Shown one piece after another: positions 14,990 through 16,039 of a DNA stretch of 16,039 nucleotides. The position numbers and the translations under genes were made by a program. Each line of letters begins with the position of its first letter. The first letter of the stretch is position 1. The stretch lies in NCBI GenBank assembly GCA_964397015.1, contig CAYNHL010000086.1, positions 1 to 16,039 on the forward strand. The letters are read 5' to 3'. The notes under the pieces are model-generated. The model was not told the DNA's origin and did not search any database. It saw nothing but the letters and a program-made list of their open reading frames with translations. The DNA is from MADRE2 sp964397015. Lineage in GTDB: Bacteria > Desulfobacterota > Desulfobacteria > Desulfobacterales > Desulfobacteraceae.

Positions 14990-16039
14990 TCAGTTGATGG
15001 GAGCGGGTGCGTGCCTGGTGCTGCCGGCAGGGTGATGGTAAAGCAGGTGCCCGCTCCAGGACTGGATTCGACACTGATGTCTCCTCCATGGGTTTCTTTT
15101 ATGATGAAATAGGATACAGACAGGCCCAGGCCTGTTCCCTCACCCTGCTCCTTGGTAGTGAAAAACGGTTCAAACACACGTTTTCTGGTTTGTTCGGCCA
15201 TACCCGGCCCGTTATCCGTGATTTCAATCCTTATGCAGGACTGGTTTTCAATGGCACAAACCCGGATGGTAATTCGGGGATCGTATGTCTTTGAAGCAGA
15301 GCGTTTATGTTCAAACATGGCCTGGGCGCCATTGGTGAGGATATTTAATATCACCTGCTGAATCTGGCCGGGTTCGCAAAGAATATCCGGTAGTTGTGTT
15401 TCATAGTTACGGTCGATTCGAATTAGTTTGAAATCGTATTTCTTTTTCAGGTTATACTCGCTCCTGGCCAGGGATATAGCCTGGTCAAGCAGTTTTGCAA
15501 TGCTGCACGCGATTTTACCGGATTCATTCTTTCTGGCAAACGAAAGCATGTTCCTGACAATACCGGCTGCGATCACGCCGGAAGCATGAATATTTTCCAG
15601 CAGGCGGGGTACCTGGCGTTTTTCCAGAAATCGCCGGATGTCCCTTATATCGATTCCGCATTCCCCTGCGGCCTGCAAAGTAGCGGGAACATCTTCAAAC
15701 AACCTGTTTTTCAATACATCGGCTGTCTGAATCATGCCGGCCAGTGGATTGTTGATTTCATGGGCCATGCCGGCGGCCAGCCCTCCAACGGACAGCATTT
15801 TTTCAGACTGGATTATCATCTCCTCCATCTTGAACAGCTCGGTGACATCATCCACCCTTAGAACGGCTTCGAGACGGCCGCTTTGTGTGAGCGGAAAAAC
15901 GGTGATATCCAGGCAGCGGTGCTGTCCATCCGCCCAGCTTATGATCCTGGATTCGGTAATGACTTCCTGGAGTTCAATGGCATTTTTGATATGGGTTTCA
16001 GGCAGCACGTCCACCCAGGGAAAAACGGTTGAATAATGC
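14983..16039 (-). CDS. PAS-domain sensor histidine kinase (5' end beyond window)
   Basis: The minus-strand frame is open to the right edge, so the N-terminus is missing; a GTG at 16012-16014 lies within PAS-like sequence and is probably not the start. Numbering from that codon, a PAS segment covers about 1-60 (FPW just upstream, then HRCLDITVFPL and VLRVDDVTE). The phospho-acceptor H85 is in GMAHEINNPLAG. A stretch at about 105-138 is longer than the usual loop between HisKA helices and precedes NMLSFARK. The ATPase domain has N224/N228 in the N box, DNGPGM (267-272), FEPFFTTK and GEGTGLGLS. All catalytic boxes are intact, so it should be active. Such kinases, of a kind common in deltaproteobacteria, usually pair with an NtrC-type response regulator, which may lie outside the window. 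No transmembrane segment is visible in the portion present. The signal is unknown. Confidence 0.9.
   Translation of the reverse strand, partial: HYSTVFPWVDVLPETHIKNAIELQEVITESRIISWADGQHRCLDITVFPLTQSGRLEAVLRVDDVTELFKMEEMIIQSEKMLSVGGLAAGMAHEINNPLAGMIQTADVLKNRLFEDVPATLQAAGECGIDIRDIRRFLEKRQVPRLLENIHASGVIAAGIVRNMLSFARKNESGKIACSIAKLLDQAISLARSEYNLKKKYDFKLIRIDRNYETQLPDILCEPGQIQQVILNILTNGAQAMFEHKRSASKTYDPRITIRVCAIENQSCIRIEITDNGPGMAEQTRKRVFEPFFTTKEQGEGTGLGLSVSYFIIKETHGGDISVESSPGAGTCFTITLPAAPGTHPLPSTDQ

Overview
The window reads like chromosome from a sulfate-reducing deltaproteobacterium of the Desulfobacterales kind (Desulfobacterota). This is inferred from three things: a two-subunit MetV/MetF methylenetetrahydrofolate reductase typical of anaerobes with a Wood-Ljungdahl pathway, the style of the Lon, MetK and AhcY proteins, and a sensor kinase of a type common in that group. 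Base composition looks close to even and uniform. I see no insertion sequence, phage gene, tRNA, rRNA or CRISPR array. All intergenic gaps are under 200 bp.

Layout from left to right. At 1-1589 are metV (its first codon or so lies before the window) and metF, overlapping by ATGA and closed by a clear intrinsic terminator. At 1713-2033 is a yebG-family gene. At 2143-7513 is a three-gene operon-like block: a membrane-fusion protein, an RND inner-membrane transporter, and a class I SAM-dependent methyltransferase. At 7653-8516 is a second, unrelated SAM-dependent methyltransferase with its own probable promoter. At 8636-11029 is the ATP-dependent protease Lon. At 11024-12004 (minus) is a PfkB-type kinase, probably adenosine kinase. 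It is convergent with lon and overlaps it. A divergent promoter region separates it from metK (12189-13361), which ends in a 14-bp perfect terminator stem. Then comes ahcY (13544-14989), with a good promoter and a perfect 10-bp inverted repeat in its leader. Last is a PAS-histidine kinase on the minus strand (14983 to beyond the right edge), which overlaps the end of ahcY.

The common thread is one-carbon and S-adenosylmethionine chemistry. MetVF makes 5-methyl-tetrahydrofolate. MetK makes SAM. The two methyltransferases would consume SAM and release S-adenosylhomocysteine. AhcY hydrolyses that to homocysteine and adenosine, and the PfkB kinase would remove the adenosine and so pull the reversible AhcY reaction forward. 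The methionine synthase needed to close the cycle is not in the window.

I found no convincing new multi-gene system. The best leads are regulatory: the ahcY leader palindrome, the repeated GGAT/ATCC elements in the metK leader, a shared TATCAATA octamer upstream of several SAM-related genes, and two convergent gene pairs whose stop codons overlap. The methyltransferase tied to the RND pump is the most interesting protein-level question.
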